DNA of 64,000 bases, from positions 890,534 through 954,533 of the forward strand of contig JAXLVB010000003.1 of assembly GCA_046329195.1 (NCBI GenBank). The letters run 5' to 3'. The position numbers were made by a program, and so were the translations under genes. Positions within the stretch are counted from its first letter, which is position 1. Each line of letters starts with the position of its first letter. Of this stretch, positions 1-9,001 are shown in pieces. Source of the DNA: JAXLVB01 sp046329195 (lineage in GTDB: Bacteria > Bacteroidota > Bacteroidia > Cytophagales > Spirosomataceae). Below the pieces are notes generated by a model. The model saw only the letters and a program-made list of their open reading frames with translations, did no database searches and was not told the origin of the DNA.

Positions 1-1
1 A

Positions 2-58
2 ATACAGAAGTTTAGATCGAGAGAATTGGGCGGGGTGAGATTCAATTTGAAAATTTGA
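2..58 (+). CDS. Possible C-terminal end of an outer-membrane beta-barrel protein (cut by window edge)
   Basis: An open frame enters from the left edge and stops at 56-58. The last 18 codons alternate charged and hydrophobic residues and end in RFNLKI, the style of a final beta-strand in TonB-dependent receptors of this phylum. Eighteen residues are too few to prove the gene, so this is inference from the C-terminal pattern and from the terminator that follows at 291-319. Confidence 0.3.
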   Translation: MQKFRSRELGGVRFNLKI

Positions 59-375
59 GGATTTATAAACGACTGCTATGCGATTTGGAAATACTACCCT
101 CGGGCTGTCCCTTGACAGCTTGAAAACTTGCCTGTGCTGTAATTTGCAATTAGGCCGTACTGTGGAGATAGCAACGCTACAAAAGTATTTCTAATTTCTC
201 TACGATTGCGTTACAAACGCTAAACCACAATCGCCCCAACTACAAGTCGAGGCGAGCAAGGGTGATGTATTCAGTTAATTCTCAAAAAAAGGTCGAGCCT
301 AGGTGGCTCGACCTTTTTTGCTTCACTTTTAACCATGCCTTTTCGGCTTTTGAAACCCTTAACCTGTAGGTTTTA
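59..375. other. Intergenic region between converging genes
   Basis: No gene is visible here. The stretch holds a small hairpin at 104-119 (GCTGTC, loop CCTT, GACAGC), whose core also appears in hairpins near 11.7 kb and 31.6 kb, and a strong bidirectional terminator at 284-319. Confidence 0.5.
284..319. terminator. Bidirectional rho-independent terminator
   Basis: A perfect 9-bp stem, GGTCGAGCC (291-299) and GGCTCGACC (305-313), encloses a 5-nt loop. It is preceded by seven A (284-290) and followed by six T (314-319), so it can work in both directions. It lies between the susD end and the gene entering from the left edge. Confidence 0.85.
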
Positions 376-1896
376 TTACTTATCCCACCATACTTTGGTA
401 TCGAGGTCGTCGGTGCCTTGGCGACCAATGGCTTCTTTGACATTGGTGCTATTGACCGAAATCTCAGAGTTAGGATAAGTCAGGCGGCGGATAAAGTCGC
501 CTTTGATGCTCTTGCCAGGGAATGGATTTGGCGTCAGTTTAGGGAAACCTGATCTTCTGAAGTTAGCAAAAGCCTCGGGTCCATTCAAAAATGACGCAAC
601 CCAGTATTGCGTGTTAATTTGCTCTAAAGCATTGGCAGTGACCAATGGATTATTTTTGAGATAGGTATCAATATCTGCTGCGGCCACTGCCGAGTTGGCA
701 TCGTAGCTGGCCAATTGCTCCATGTGCGCTCTTACTCCTTTGGTGTAGAAGTCCGACACTGTGCCGGTGGTCCAGCCACGTTGGGCGGCTTCGGCCAAAA
801 GCAGTTGCGTCTGTGCGTACGTTACCAAGAACATAGGAGCGGTGTTTTTGCCCATCCGGGTTCTATCTAACTGCGTAAAATCATAGAAGCTCGCCAGTTT
901 GGCTGCGGCTACTGGGCCACTAATGGTGTTGTTATCATAGCCAAACGGCATTCCAATTTGTACGGCAGGGTCGGTATTGGCTCGTGAAGCTACTTGGGCT
1001 GTACCAGAAGTAGCCCCTACATAACGCACGGCGATGGACTTGAGGCGAGGGTCGCTGGTTGATTTGAGGTAATCTACAAACGGTGCGGCCAAGTAGAAGT
1101 TAGCGGCCTCAGTAGAGTTGAGCATTTGACCAACGCCATTAGTGTAGTTAGCGTCATGCTTGATGAACGCATTATCGCTGTTGGCAGCCATAACCCCTCC
1201 AGCTACGGCCTTTTGTACGGTAGCTTGAGCCGTAGTGGCATCAACTTTGCTTAGGCGCATTCCTGCACGGAGCAAAAGCGAATTACCTAATTTTTTCCAT
1301 TTGGCTATGTCGCCACCATACAATACATCGGCGGTCTCGATGGTTTTTGTAGCATCCAAAGCCCCTGTGGCCTCGGTCAACTCTTTGATGATGTCGGTAT
1401 AAATAGACTGCTGGGTATCGTATTTAGGCAACACGATTTGGTCCGTGTACCCTTTGGCCGCTTGGCTATACGGAATATCGCCGTACGAATCGGTCAAAAC
1501 CATAAACGCATAGGCTTGCCAAATACGAGCCATGTTATAGAGGTTGCTACGAGCGGTATTAGACTTTACTGATACAATCACATCATAGGTGTTGCGAACC
1601 ACGCTCCGATAGTACCGTTGCCAGATTTGCTGGGTATTGTCACGGTTGTCTTGGTTGAAGTTAGCGCCAGTAAGTACCCCCGAGTTGGGCGATACCATCT
1701 GCTGCACAACCCCTACTTCATACGACACAATTCCACTAGGGAACGACAGGTTGATAAGCGCATTATTGAACGTAAAAACAGGATTAATAGAAGTCGCTGC
1801 AGTTTTGTTGATATTGAGGTCATCAAACCCTTTGTCACAAGACGAAGCAAGCAACATACAACTGCCGAGCGTCAGAAAATAGAGTATCTTTTTCAT
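376..1896 (-). CDS. SusD/RagB-family nutrient-binding outer-membrane lipoprotein
   Basis: This is a surface glycan- or solute-binding lipoprotein expected to cap the SusC channel encoded just upstream. The signal peptide ends in the lipobox LASSC with the acylated Cys at residue 20. The following 486 residues are helical and TPR-like, with the asparagine- and aromatic-rich loops typical of the SusD-like family (closest in style to the SusD-like_2 group). Length, 506 residues, is normal. The gene starts 12 bp after susC, so the two are co-transcribed. The substrate cannot be read from the sequence; the upstream gluconate kinase and 6-phosphogluconate dehydrogenase suggest a sugar acid or a glycoside that releases one. 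Confidence 0.93.
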   Translation of the reverse strand: MKKILYFLTLGSCMLLASSCDKGFDDLNINKTAATSINPVFTFNNALINLSFPSGIVSYEVGVVQQMVSPNSGVLTGANFNQDNRDNTQQIWQRYYRSVVRNTYDVIVSVKSNTARSNLYNMARIWQAYAFMVLTDSYGDIPYSQAAKGYTDQIVLPKYDTQQSIYTDIIKELTEATGALDATKTIETADVLYGGDIAKWKKLGNSLLLRAGMRLSKVDATTAQATVQKAVAGGVMAANSDNAFIKHDANYTNGVGQMLNSTEAANFYLAAPFVDYLKSTSDPRLKSIAVRYVGATSGTAQVASRANTDPAVQIGMPFGYDNNTISGPVAAAKLASFYDFTQLDRTRMGKNTAPMFLVTYAQTQLLLAEAAQRGWTTGTVSDFYTKGVRAHMEQLASYDANSAVAAADIDTYLKNNPLVTANALEQINTQYWVASFLNGPEAFANFRRSGFPKLTPNPFPGKSIKGDFIRRLTYPNSEISVNSTNVKEAIGRQGTDDLDTKVWWDK

Positions 1897-1908
1897 TGCT
1901 TGATTGAG

Positions 1909-4900
1909 TTAGAATTTGACATTAAGATTGAAGCCCATGCTGCGAGTGGTTGGTAAGCCTGTTGACTCCATACCCGCCAAGTTGTCTGACGAGTACCCAA
2001 ACGACTCAGGGTCAATGTTTGGCACCCATTTTTTGAGCAGCAGTACGTTGTTCGCTACAAAGCTCAACTTCACGGCTTTGATAGGGAAATTCTTCGGTAA
2101 GAACTTCGTGAAGTCATAGCCGGCTGTGATTTGGCGAAGTTTCCAGTAGCCGCCGTTATACACCACAGGCTCAATCAGTGCCAATGAACGCACCACCGAC
2201 CAGTAGTCTTGTACAGGGGCTTTCACGGTGTTTACTTCACCCTTATCATTGACACCTACACCCAAGACACCGCCATCACGGCCATCTAAGGTCATTTTGT
2301 GCAAACCATGACGCACGGCGTTGAAGTTAGTACCCGACAGCATCATATTACCCAACTTGAAGTCAATCAAGAACGAAAGGCTAACTCCTTTATAATTGAA
2401 GGCATTGTTGATACCCCCTACCCACTTTGGTAAGGCGCTACCATACGAAATCAAATCGGCGGTACGAAGCGGAATACCATTACCACCAAACACCATACGT
2501 CCTTGGCTGTCACGTCTGAATCCAAATCCATAGATTTGACCCATTTCTTCACCTACCACCTGGCGGAGTTCACCGTTAAACACGTGCGTACCTACGGTGA
2601 TACGCTCGCCTGGGTTATCAGTCAATAAACTCAACACTTTGGTTTTGTTGTAAGAGCCGTTGAATGTAATATCCCACTGAAATGCTTTTGTTTTGATAGG
2701 AACGATATTAATCAACATTTCAACCCCTCTGTTTTGGCTTCTACCGCTGTTGATGAGTGTAGATACAAAACCCGAAGCGTCCGAAATTTGCGCCGATACA
2801 ATTTGGTCGGTGGTGATTTTTTGGTAAGCAGCAAAATCAATACCCAAGCGGTTGTTGAAGAGTTTCAGTTCTAAACCAATTTCCGATTCCGCAATACGCA
2901 TTGGGCGCAAGCCAGCATTGGGCACGGTAGTACCTTGCGAACCACCCACGGGCTGTCCAGCACCTGACGGGTTAGCAAACAAGTTGGAGTTAATACCGTA
3001 GAACAGGTTGTTTGAATATGGAGACACGTCGGTATCGCTACCCACTTCGGCATAAGCAGCCCGCAATTTCCCAAAACTCAACCAGCGTGGCATGTTTTCA
3101 AACGCTTGAGAGAACACAAAGCTACCTGACAAAGAGGGATAAAGAATACTTCTATTTTCAGGAGAAAGCGTTGAAAACCAGTCATTTCTGGCGGTTACGT
3201 TTATAAACACAAAATTCTTGTATGAAAATTCGCCAGAGCCATACACCGAGTTAACGGCCCGTTCGGACAAACCATAAATAGGGTCTTTTACCCGTCCGTT
3301 CATGACCGTGTAGAGGCCACGTACCACAAAGTCGGTTACTTGTACGCTATTCAAGTCGGAACGGCGGTACATTTGGTTGCCCCCTACGTTGAGGTCAATT
3401 CCGAAGTCACCGAAGGTCTTGCTAGCCGAAATCAAGATGTCCATGTTGGTTTCACGGAAGCGGCGAGATTCTTGGGTATAAACCCCGTTCACAAAACCTG
3501 CTGGAGCCGCAGCCAATGAAGCCTGACCGGTTGGGAAGTTGTTGTAGTCTTGGTCACGTGACCAGAAGTCTTGCCCTACACGGCCTTGCACAAACAACCA
3601 CGGTAAAATTTTGTACTTCACTGAGACATTCCCAAAAAGACGGTCACGACGGATGTTTTGGAACTGTTGCGACAGCGTGAAGTAAGGATTGGTACGGTTT
3701 AAAAAGCGTGAATAGACAAACTCGTTGCCGTCGGCGTTGAATTTCTTCGCCTCTAGCAAATCAAGTGGCATGGAGTTAGCCAAGTTGTAAAGTGCCGTCG
3801 GAATCGAGTTATCTTGGTTAGCAATGTTTGGTGGGTTTTTGTTGTACTCGTTAGAGTAGTTGATGTTACCCGCCACGCTCAATTGCGAAGACAAATCATA
3901 CGCAAAACCTAGGTTGATAGTCTTACGATTAAAGGTGTTGTTAGGTACAATCCCTTTGCTGTCCATATTGGCAAACGAAAGATTGAGGCCGCCTTTGTCG
4001 TTGGCAGTAGAGATACTCACCGTATTGGTAAAGTTGGACCCATCTCTGAAAAAGTTCCGAATGCGGTTGTAAACTGGAGCATACGGCACCGTTACCCCAT
4101 CAAACAATACTTGGGTCATCCCTGGCTGGAATTTCTCTCCAAACGACCACTGTCCCGACGTAGGGTTGGGTGTAGTAGGACGCACGCCGTTTTCGCCCTG
4201 ACCGTATTCGTACTGATAGTCTGTAAAATCGAGCGGTGTTTCGTTGGTAAAGTTGGTATTGTACGTTACACCAATACCTCTTCCACTACCTTTTGACTTG
4301 GTTGTAATCATCAATACCCCGTCTTTGGCACGAGAACCATATAAAGCCGCCGCAGTGGCGCCTTTCAGTACGGTCATGCTCTCGATGTCGTCGGGGTTGA
4401 TACTTGACAAACCATCGCCACCGTCAGAGGTGTTACCACCACCACGTACGCCAATGGAGTTGTCGGCACCTGCATTACCAGGGTTTGTACCAAAGTTGGT
4501 GTTGTCTATAGGCACCCCGTTGATAACGATGAGGGGGTTGTTTTGACCCGAAATAGAGGACTGCCCTCTAATCCGAATTTTAGAAGTACCGCCAGGTCCT
4601 GTGCCTAAGCCCGAAATGTTTACCCCTGCAATTTTGCCTTGCAGCGTGTTCACAAAGTTAGGGGTACGGTTTTCGGTGATGGCTTCGGCATTGACGGTAG
4701 CGGTAGCGTAGCCCAGTTTTTTAGCATCTTTTTTGATACCTAAGGCCGTTACAACCACTTCTTCGAGGGCTTTGGCATCTTCTTGAAGCGATACATCTAC
4801 TCGGCTACGGTTGTTGATTTTAACATCTTGACTAACAAAGCCGATGTACCGAAACTGCAAGGTTCCGTTAGCTGGCGCATTAATCGAATAATTACCGTTA

Positions 4901-5079
4901 GCATCGGTTACGGCACCCGTAGTAGAGCCTACTACTACAACGTTGACACCCGGCAGGCCCTGTCCGTCTTTAGACGACGTGACCGTACCCGTGACCCGTT
5001 GCTGGGCAAAAACAGATAGGCTTGTGATTACGAACCATAGAGGTATCAGTAACCTTTTCACGTAAAATTGTTTTTTCAT
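1909..5079 (-). CDS. SusC/RagA-family TonB-linked outer-membrane transporter
   Basis: This 1056-residue protein imports a carbohydrate-type substrate across the outer membrane using TonB energy. It has a signal peptide (residues 1-25, ending VFAQQ), a carboxypeptidase D-regulatory-like domain (about 27-105), the LEEVVVTALG segment that marks SusC proteins, a plug domain (about 115-235) with the INGVPIDN motif, and a 22-strand type beta-barrel ending in VKF. It forms a transport pair with the SusD protein 12 bp downstream. The preceding gene gnd ends 104 bp upstream, so gntK, gnd, susC and susD may form one transcript, although the gap could also hold a separate promoter; I found no clear TAnnTTTG box there. 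Confidence 0.95.
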   Translation of the reverse strand: MKKQFYVKRLLIPLWFVITSLSVFAQQRVTGTVTSSKDGQGLPGVNVVVVGSTTGAVTDANGNYSINAPANGTLQFRYIGFVSQDVKINNRSRVDVSLQEDAKALEEVVVTALGIKKDAKKLGYATATVNAEAITENRTPNFVNTLQGKIAGVNISGLGTGPGGTSKIRIRGQSSISGQNNPLIVINGVPIDNTNFGTNPGNAGADNSIGVRGGGNTSDGGDGLSSINPDDIESMTVLKGATAAALYGSRAKDGVLMITTKSKGSGRGIGVTYNTNFTNETPLDFTDYQYEYGQGENGVRPTTPNPTSGQWSFGEKFQPGMTQVLFDGVTVPYAPVYNRIRNFFRDGSNFTNTVSISTANDKGGLNLSFANMDSKGIVPNNTFNRKTINLGFAYDLSSQLSVAGNINYSNEYNKNPPNIANQDNSIPTALYNLANSMPLDLLEAKKFNADGNEFVYSRFLNRTNPYFTLSQQFQNIRRDRLFGNVSVKYKILPWLFVQGRVGQDFWSRDQDYNNFPTGQASLAAAPAGFVNGVYTQESRRFRETNMDILISASKTFGDFGIDLNVGGNQMYRRSDLNSVQVTDFVVRGLYTVMNGRVKDPIYGLSERAVNSVYGSGEFSYKNFVFINVTARNDWFSTLSPENRSILYPSLSGSFVFSQAFENMPRWLSFGKLRAAYAEVGSDTDVSPYSNNLFYGINSNLFANPSGAGQPVGGSQGTTVPNAGLRPMRIAESEIGLELKLFNNRLGIDFAAYQKITTDQIVSAQISDASGFVSTLINSGRSQNRGVEMLINIVPIKTKAFQWDITFNGSYNKTKVLSLLTDNPGERITVGTHVFNGELRQVVGEEMGQIYGFGFRRDSQGRMVFGGNGIPLRTADLISYGSALPKWVGGINNAFNYKGVSLSFLIDFKLGNMMLSGTNFNAVRHGLHKMTLDGRDGGVLGVGVNDKGEVNTVKAPVQDYWSVVRSLALIEPVVYNGGYWKLRQITAGYDFTKFLPKNFPIKAVKLSFVANNVLLLKKWVPNIDPESFGYSSDNLAGMESTGLPTTRSMGFNLNVKF

Positions 5080-5183
5080 AGTGAAAATAGTGTTTAGAAA
5101 TTAGAGGAGATAAGGACAAATAGGTTAAAAGGTTGAAAATCAAAAAACTTACTGATACTAATTTATTTAACAAATACTTATAC

Positions 5184-6080
5184 TTATTTTTCGACTACGG
5201 CATGGCCTCCAAACTCGTTGCGAAGCGCTGCCACTACTTTGCCTGCAAACGAGTCGTCCTGCAACGAACGATACCGCATCAGCAACGACAAGGCAATGAC
5301 GGGCGTCGGAACGCCTAAGTCGAGTGCGGTTTCGAGTGTCCACTTGCCTTCGCCCGATGAGTGCATGACCCCTCGGATGGCCTCCAACTGTGGGTCTTTG
5401 GCAAAAGCATTGGCCGTGAGCTCCATGAGCCAGCTCCGTACTACGGAGCCATGATTAAACAAGGTAGCAATGGCCTGAAAATCGAGGTCGTATTGACTTT
5501 TTTCAAATACCTCAAAGCCTTCGGCAATGGCCTGCATCATGCCGTATTCAATTCCATTGTGCACCATCTTGACAAAATGCCCACTACCCGATGGTCCTGT
5601 GTAGAGGTAACCGTTAGGAATAGCGATAGCCTTAAACACAGCTTCTACTTGCTCAAAGGCTGCTTTGTCGCCTCCTATCATAGCACAAACCCCATGCCGA
5701 GCACCACTGACGCCGCCGCTAGTACCACAGTCTAAAAGCTGAATACCCTTTTGGCTAAGCTGCTTATATCGGCGAACTGAATCCTTGAAATTGGAATTAC
5801 CCCCTTCTATCAAAATATCACCTGCCGACAGATGGGGAGTGAGTTGCTCAATGACGGTATCTACTACGGGACCAGCCGGAATCATTAACCAAATCACACG
5901 AGGAGTAGCAAGTTGTGTAGTTAAATCCACTAAACTATCCGCCGTTGCCACGCCTTCGGCAGCCACCCGCTGGCGACTTTCTTCGGCTACGTCAAAAGCT
6001 ACTACTTCAAAGCCCTTATCTCTGAGGTTTAGTGCTAAGGGAAAACCCATTTTTCCTAATCCTACCAGTCCGATTTGCAT
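5184..6080 (-). CDS. gnd: 6-phosphogluconate dehydrogenase, decarboxylating (short NAD-type)
   Basis: The enzyme oxidises and decarboxylates 6-phosphogluconate to ribulose 5-phosphate in the cytoplasm. The N-terminal Rossmann motif GLVGLGKMG covers residues 4-12. The GGNSN motif and the catalytic stretch SGHFVKMVHNGIEYG, with the active-site Lys and the HNGIEYG signature, are present. At 298 residues it is the short class related to GndA/YqeC, which usually prefers NAD, rather than the roughly 470-residue E. coli Gnd. It lies 84 bp downstream of gluconokinase on the same strand: GntK makes the substrate that this enzyme consumes. Confidence 0.93.
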   Translation of the reverse strand: MQIGLVGLGKMGFPLALNLRDKGFEVVAFDVAEESRQRVAAEGVATADSLVDLTTQLATPRVIWLMIPAGPVVDTVIEQLTPHLSAGDILIEGGNSNFKDSVRRYKQLSQKGIQLLDCGTSGGVSGARHGVCAMIGGDKAAFEQVEAVFKAIAIPNGYLYTGPSGSGHFVKMVHNGIEYGMMQAIAEGFEVFEKSQYDLDFQAIATLFNHGSVVRSWLMELTANAFAKDPQLEAIRGVMHSSGEGKWTLETALDLGVPTPVIALSLLMRYRSLQDDSFAGKVVAALRNEFGGHAVVEK

Positions 6081-6164
6081 ACTATCGTGTTGAGTTTATA
6101 GTGAGGGTCAATCCTTTACTAGCTCAATCCCTCGTCGTCAATTTTATTTTTGAAACAAAAGGTA

Positions 6165-7610
6165 TTAAAGCACCTTAGTTTGCTCGTACAACTGCTTAAA
6201 CCGACCCAACTGCGTGGCATAGAAATCGGTAGAAGTTTGTTGTGGGGCAAAAATCACCATAGGCGGATGCTCAGGCAAATGTTCAAAACTATCGGCAAAC
6301 CCAAGTGCCCACATAGCCAGCATAGTAGCCCCCCAAGCCGAGTGTTCATTGGTTTGGGTAATGTGCACGTGTGCTCCTAACACATCGGAGAGCAGCTGCA
6401 TCACCACCGGCGAGGTAGCCAGCCCCCCGCCTACTTTTACTTGCTCAATGGGCTGATTGCCCAAAGCCGTAACCGACTCCGCTATATACCTCACATTGAG
6501 CAAGATGCCCTCCATGACGGCTCTAGCAAAGTGGGTACGAGTATGGTGCATGGTCATCCCATGAAAAACACCCGTAGCGCCGGCATTCCAGACAGGTGCT
6601 CGTTCGCCCTGTAGGTAGGGAATAAACAAAAGGCCATCGGCACCCGGGTGGGCATTTTGGAGCCACTCATAAAAAGTACCAAAATTGTTATCTGCAAAGT
6701 TTTTGACAAACCACTCGGCAACAATACCGCCATTGTTGGAGCCACCCCCTAGCACGTATTTTTGAGGTGCTACATAATAGCAAAAAGTCCGTCCGCTTGG
6801 GTCAGTAAGGGGAGTCTCTCGCAACGCACGAGCTGCCGCACTGGTTCCGACGGTTACGGCCATGGTGTCTGGATACACGGCTCCAGAACCCAGCGTGGCC
6901 AAGCATCCGTCGCTGGCACCAATCACTAGGGGTGTTCCTTTCGGAAATAACTCGTCTGTGACACATTCTCGCACTGTAAGCGTATCTACCATTGCTGGCA
7001 GGCGCTTGATGTCCAAATCAATGGCCTTGAGGGCATCGCAAGACCACTGGTGAGTCGCTAAGTTGAACATTCCGGTAGCGCCACCTACCGAATAGTCGGT
7101 TTCAAACACACCCGTTAGTTTGTACCAAATCCATTCTTTAATACCTACAAATAGATCTGCTTCACGCCACCAAGTAGGCTGATGCTGCTTGGCCCAAAGG
7201 AGTTTGGCAAAGGGCGTCATCGGATGGAGCGGTACGCCCGATTGTTGATAAAACGTATCTCCATTGTGTTGAAGATACTGACTGACGATATGGTCTGCTC
7301 GATTATCAGACCATATCATCATGTCGGTGAGTGGGCGGCCTTTGTTATCAATAGGAAGCAGCGTGTGCATGGCACTGCTCATGCCAACGCCTGCTAATTC
7401 GTACGAACGGCCAACCGTTTCTAATACTCGCCTCACTGCCGATTTCACCGCTTGCCAAATGGTTTCTGGCTTTTGAACCGACTGATGTGCCCCCGGATAA
7501 AACGTTGGATACGACACACCTGACGACAAAAGCGTATTGCCCCGTTGGTCAAAGGCAACCACCTTAGTGCTGGACGTACCAAGATCAAGCCCGATGAAAT
7601 AGGGATCCAT
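6165..7610 (-). CDS. gntK: Gluconokinase, FGGY carbohydrate kinase family
   Basis: It phosphorylates gluconate, or a close sugar acid, to 6-phosphogluconate. The N-terminal phosphate-binding motif GLDLGTSSTK and the FGGY central and C-terminal signatures (MEGILLNVRYIAES, then VGGGLATSPV) are visible, and the 481-residue length is normal. FGGY kinases are not always substrate-specific from sequence alone; the 6-phosphogluconate dehydrogenase next door makes gluconate the best reading. It is the first gene of the proposed gntK-gnd-susC-susD unit. A TATTTTTG box on the minus strand at 7695-7702 could be its promoter, but no matching upstream TTTG element is seen. Confidence 0.9.
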   Translation of the reverse strand: MDPYFIGLDLGTSSTKVVAFDQRGNTLLSSGVSYPTFYPGAHQSVQKPETIWQAVKSAVRRVLETVGRSYELAGVGMSSAMHTLLPIDNKGRPLTDMMIWSDNRADHIVSQYLQHNGDTFYQQSGVPLHPMTPFAKLLWAKQHQPTWWREADLFVGIKEWIWYKLTGVFETDYSVGGATGMFNLATHQWSCDALKAIDLDIKRLPAMVDTLTVRECVTDELFPKGTPLVIGASDGCLATLGSGAVYPDTMAVTVGTSAAARALRETPLTDPSGRTFCYYVAPQKYVLGGGSNNGGIVAEWFVKNFADNNFGTFYEWLQNAHPGADGLLFIPYLQGERAPVWNAGATGVFHGMTMHHTRTHFARAVMEGILLNVRYIAESVTALGNQPIEQVKVGGGLATSPVVMQLLSDVLGAHVHITQTNEHSAWGATMLAMWALGFADSFEHLPEHPPMVIFAPQQTSTDFYATQLGRFKQLYEQTKVL

Positions 7611-7888
7611 TGAAAACGAGTCTTTTGGTTGTTTAGAGGATAAGTAGGCTTCAACAAGTTAGTTTTAGCATTACAAAGGTCGGCACTGCAAGACCAAAAA
7701 TATTGTATTATTTGTGTAAGTTTTTGTAAAAATTAGGCATTTATAAAAATTTTGTCTTGTCATAATACTACAAATGAATAGAGAAAAACCCAAAAACATG
7801 GATGGTGTTTAGCCCATCGGCTAGATAGCACTCCCAAATCGCTTTATAGGTACTGTGAAAATCAATCTGTTAGTCCCAAGTAGATCTT

Positions 7889-8806
7889 CTACTGCCGAAA
7901 CTGCTTCGGCGTAAGCCCTGTGGCTTGTTTGAAGAAATGGTTGAAATGAGCGGCATCGGTGAAGTGTAACTCAAAGGCAATCTCCGAAATAGTCTTACTG
8001 GTATATTTGAGCAATGACTTGGCTTCCACCAACAAGGCTTCTTGGATAATGGCACTTGCCGTTTGGCCACTTTGCTGCTTGACCAAGCGGTTGAGGTGAC
8101 TTGGCGACAGGTTAAGTTTTTCAGCATAGACATTCACACTTCTAATCTCACGGAAGTGCGCCTCAACCAGTGCTTTAAATCGGTTGCTGATTTCGTTGTT
8201 ACTACGCTGGTCTTCTGACCCGAATTCTAACTGCTGGCGAGTATAGCTCCGATGCGCTGTGATAAAAAGCTGGAACAGGTACGTACCAATCATCCATTCT
8301 CGGTTCGGCACGTTGCGGCGGAGCTCGCCTTCCATTTTCAAGAACAAATCTCGGATTTCGGCAGACTCATCAGCATTAAGCTCAAAAAATGGAACCCCTT
8401 CCGAAGAAAAAAACGGGAATTGCCCCTTCATTCGGCTGAACGTGGGCACTACTTTTTCAATGAAGGCTTGTGTAAAATACAAATAGTAACCATAAAGCCC
8501 AGGGCTTGGCTCGCTCCACGAAAACACGCTACTCAATGACTTAAAATGAAGTGAATTAGCCGAATGAACAAAGGGCTTGGTATTGATTTCGACATTCAGC
8601 GAGCCCGTCAGCACAAACCCTACGGCATAAAAATCAGTTTTGCAAGGGGCTAGTTGAGCTTGCATCCCAACCGTCGAAAACAGACGAAAGCCGTCTATGT
8701 TATAAATTCCTTGGCTAGTATTACTGCCAAAACTATCGCCCTCCTCTACCCGATGGTAAGTATCAAACGTATCAAAGTGGTATGTGGGAACAGTTGGCGT
8801 TTTCAT
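7889..8806 (-). CDS. AraC-family transcriptional regulator
   Basis: This transcription factor has an N-terminal cupin-like sensing domain and a C-terminal double helix-turn-helix (about the last 95 residues). The sequence near the end, ISEIAFELHFTDAAHFNHFFK, is the family's recognition region. I chose the ATG at 8806 (protein starting MKTPTVPTYHFD), where homologous-looking sequence begins; the frame stays open to an ATG at 8887, and a TACTTTTG box at 8902-8909 would also fit a start at 8887 or 8872. It lies between the gluconate locus and the divergent GMC oxidoreductase and is a plausible regulator of both. Confidence 0.88.
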   Translation of the reverse strand: MKTPTVPTYHFDTFDTYHRVEEGDSFGSNTSQGIYNIDGFRLFSTVGMQAQLAPCKTDFYAVGFVLTGSLNVEINTKPFVHSANSLHFKSLSSVFSWSEPSPGLYGYYLYFTQAFIEKVVPTFSRMKGQFPFFSSEGVPFFELNADESAEIRDLFLKMEGELRRNVPNREWMIGTYLFQLFITAHRSYTRQQLEFGSEDQRSNNEISNRFKALVEAHFREIRSVNVYAEKLNLSPSHLNRLVKQQSGQTASAIIQEALLVEAKSLLKYTSKTISEIAFELHFTDAAHFNHFFKQATGLTPKQFRQ

Positions 8807-8925
8807 AGTGGGCAAATCAGCCACGAAGTTCCATAGTTTTATAGAAGATTCCCTATTGTATTCCCTATTCATACCCCTACAAAGCATGATAGATTACTAT
8901 CCAAAAGTATAGCAATATTTTGACT

Positions 8926-8955
8926 TTTGCTTGGACTATTTGATTCGTACATTTG
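8926..8955 (+). promoter_or_regulatory. Bacteroidota-type promoter for the first GMC oxidoreductase
   Basis: A TTTG element at 8926-8929 and a TACATTTG box at 8948-8955 match the known Bacteroidota consensus (TTTG, spacer, TAnnTTTG). The 18-bp spacer is slightly short. The box ends 46 bp before the ATG at 9002. Confidence 0.4.
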
Positions 8956-9001
8956 TAGCAGCCACTTACTGGCTGAACACCTTAGTAACCCCTCTAAACG
9001 A

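Noticed and set aside
1618..1956. 112-codon plus-strand frame over the susD start
   Set aside because: Antisense shadow of susD, lacking any protein motif.
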